A stretch of 6,039 nucleotides of DNA. Origin: Pseudomonadota bacterium. GTDB lineage: Bacteria; Pseudomonadota; Gammaproteobacteria; Steroidobacterales; Steroidobacteraceae. The stretch lies in assembly GCA_021781775.1 (NCBI GenBank), contig JAJXWE010000119.1, forward strand, positions 1-6,039. The letters are read 5' to 3'. Positions 5,627 through 6,039 of this stretch are shown piece by piece (the first letter of the stretch is position 1; each line of letters opens with the position of its first letter). The position numbers and the translations under genes are program-made. A model generated the notes under the pieces. That model did not search any database. It had not been told where the DNA came from and was given only the letters and a program-made list of their open reading frames with translations.

Positions 5627-6039
5627 AGAAACTGCGCATCCTGGTCGTGGTGCATGCCAGTCTGGTGCCGCCGGAGTCGCTCACGGGGCACTCGGAGAAG
5701 GAAATCGAGGAGTGGCGCACCGAGTACGACGTCACCGCGACGCTGCGGCGCAGCGGACACGACGTCCGGTGTCTCGGCGTACTCGACAGCCTGACCGAGA
5801 TGCGCCTGGCGATCGCCGAGTGGAAGCCGGATATCGCCTTCAATCTGCTCGAAGAGTTCAATGGCATCGTCACCTATGACCAGAACGTCGTCGCATACCT
5901 CGAGCTGCTGCGCCAGCCATACACCGGCTGCAATCCCCGCGGGCTGCTGCTCTCGCGCGACAAGCCGCTGAGCAAGCAGTTGCTCGCCTATCACCGCATT
6001 CCGACGCCGCGCTTCGCGGTGTTCCGGCGCGGAGTGCGG
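5623..6039 (+). CDS. ATP-grasp ligase, D-Ala-D-Ala ligase-like, N-terminal part
   Basis: The first 139 codons are present and the frame stays open to the right edge. The start ATG overlaps the metallopeptidase stop (ATGA, 5623-5626). The reading MKKLRILVVVHASLVPPESL opens with a beta strand as in the pre-ATP-grasp domain. FNLLEEFNG (73-81) corresponds to the Ddl strand and loop that ends in a conserved acidic/glycine turn, and PYTGCNPRGLLLSRDKPLSK (99-118) matches the Ddl segment YTG...DK, with K114 in the position of the ATP-contacting lysine. The next residues, RIPTPRF, match the start of the central domain. Family members join a carboxylate to an amine via an acyl-phosphate, using ATP. It is not called ddl: the surrounding genes are not cell-wall genes, and the N-terminal insert HSEKEIEEWRTEYDV (23-37) is unlike typical Ddl. 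The substrate cannot be read from this part. Confidence 0.85.
   Translation, partial: MKKLRILVVVHASLVPPESLTGHSEKEIEEWRTEYDVTATLRRSGHDVRCLGVLDSLTEMRLAIAEWKPDIAFNLLEEFNGIVTYDQNVVAYLELLRQPYTGCNPRGLLLSRDKPLSKQLLAYHRIPTPRFAVFRRGVR

Noticed and set aside
5623..6039. Calling the ATP-grasp gene ddl (cell-wall D-alanine ligase)
   Set aside because: Only the N-terminal third is visible, it carries an unusual insert near residues 23-37, and the neighbours are not cell-wall genes.

Overview
The window is GC-rich, tightly packed bacterial chromosome, most likely from a gammaproteobacterium. The main evidence is TtcA, whose sequence closely follows my recollection of the E. coli protein (PP-loop, both CxxC pairs, GHHRDD). 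The M32 carboxypeptidase and GlgA are compatible with that but do not settle the order. I see no insertion sequence, tRNA, rRNA, CRISPR array or phage gene.

Layout. (1) Bases 1-328, minus strand: the first 109 codons of glgA (bacterial glycogen/starch synthase), running off the left edge. (2) Bases 359-451, plus strand: a possible 30-residue single-pass membrane peptide, divergent from glgA. (3) Bases 452-694: non-coding. It holds a strikingly AT-rich patch with an inverted repeat (543-577) and a candidate extended -10 promoter (608-616). (4) Bases 695-4524, plus strand: a close-packed run of three genes, an M32 carboxypeptidase, ttcA (tRNA 2-thiocytidine synthesis) and a fusion of a dual-specificity-type phosphatase to an ADP-ribosylglycohydrolase-like domain. 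The gaps are 1 and 16 bases, so they are probably one operon. (5) Bases 4525-4588: a short gap with a candidate extended -10 and a perfect 10-bp GC hairpin directly before the next start codon. (6) Bases 4589-6039, plus strand: a zinc metallopeptidase-like gene (HEAGH) overlapping by 4 bases a D-Ala-D-Ala-ligase-like ATP-grasp gene that runs off the right edge.

How the genes fit together. glgA is ordinary carbon-storage metabolism and only shares the intergenic space. The M32-ttcA-fusion run combines peptide trimming, tRNA thiolation and a putative phosphatase/ADP-ribose enzyme; no shared pathway is evident. The two least-described items are the fusion protein, whose glycohydrolase half appears to have lost several family-typical active-site residues, and the translationally coupled metallopeptidase plus ATP-grasp pair, which looks like a make-and-break module for an unknown amide- or peptide-linked product. 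Family assignments come from reading motifs by eye; no database search was possible.
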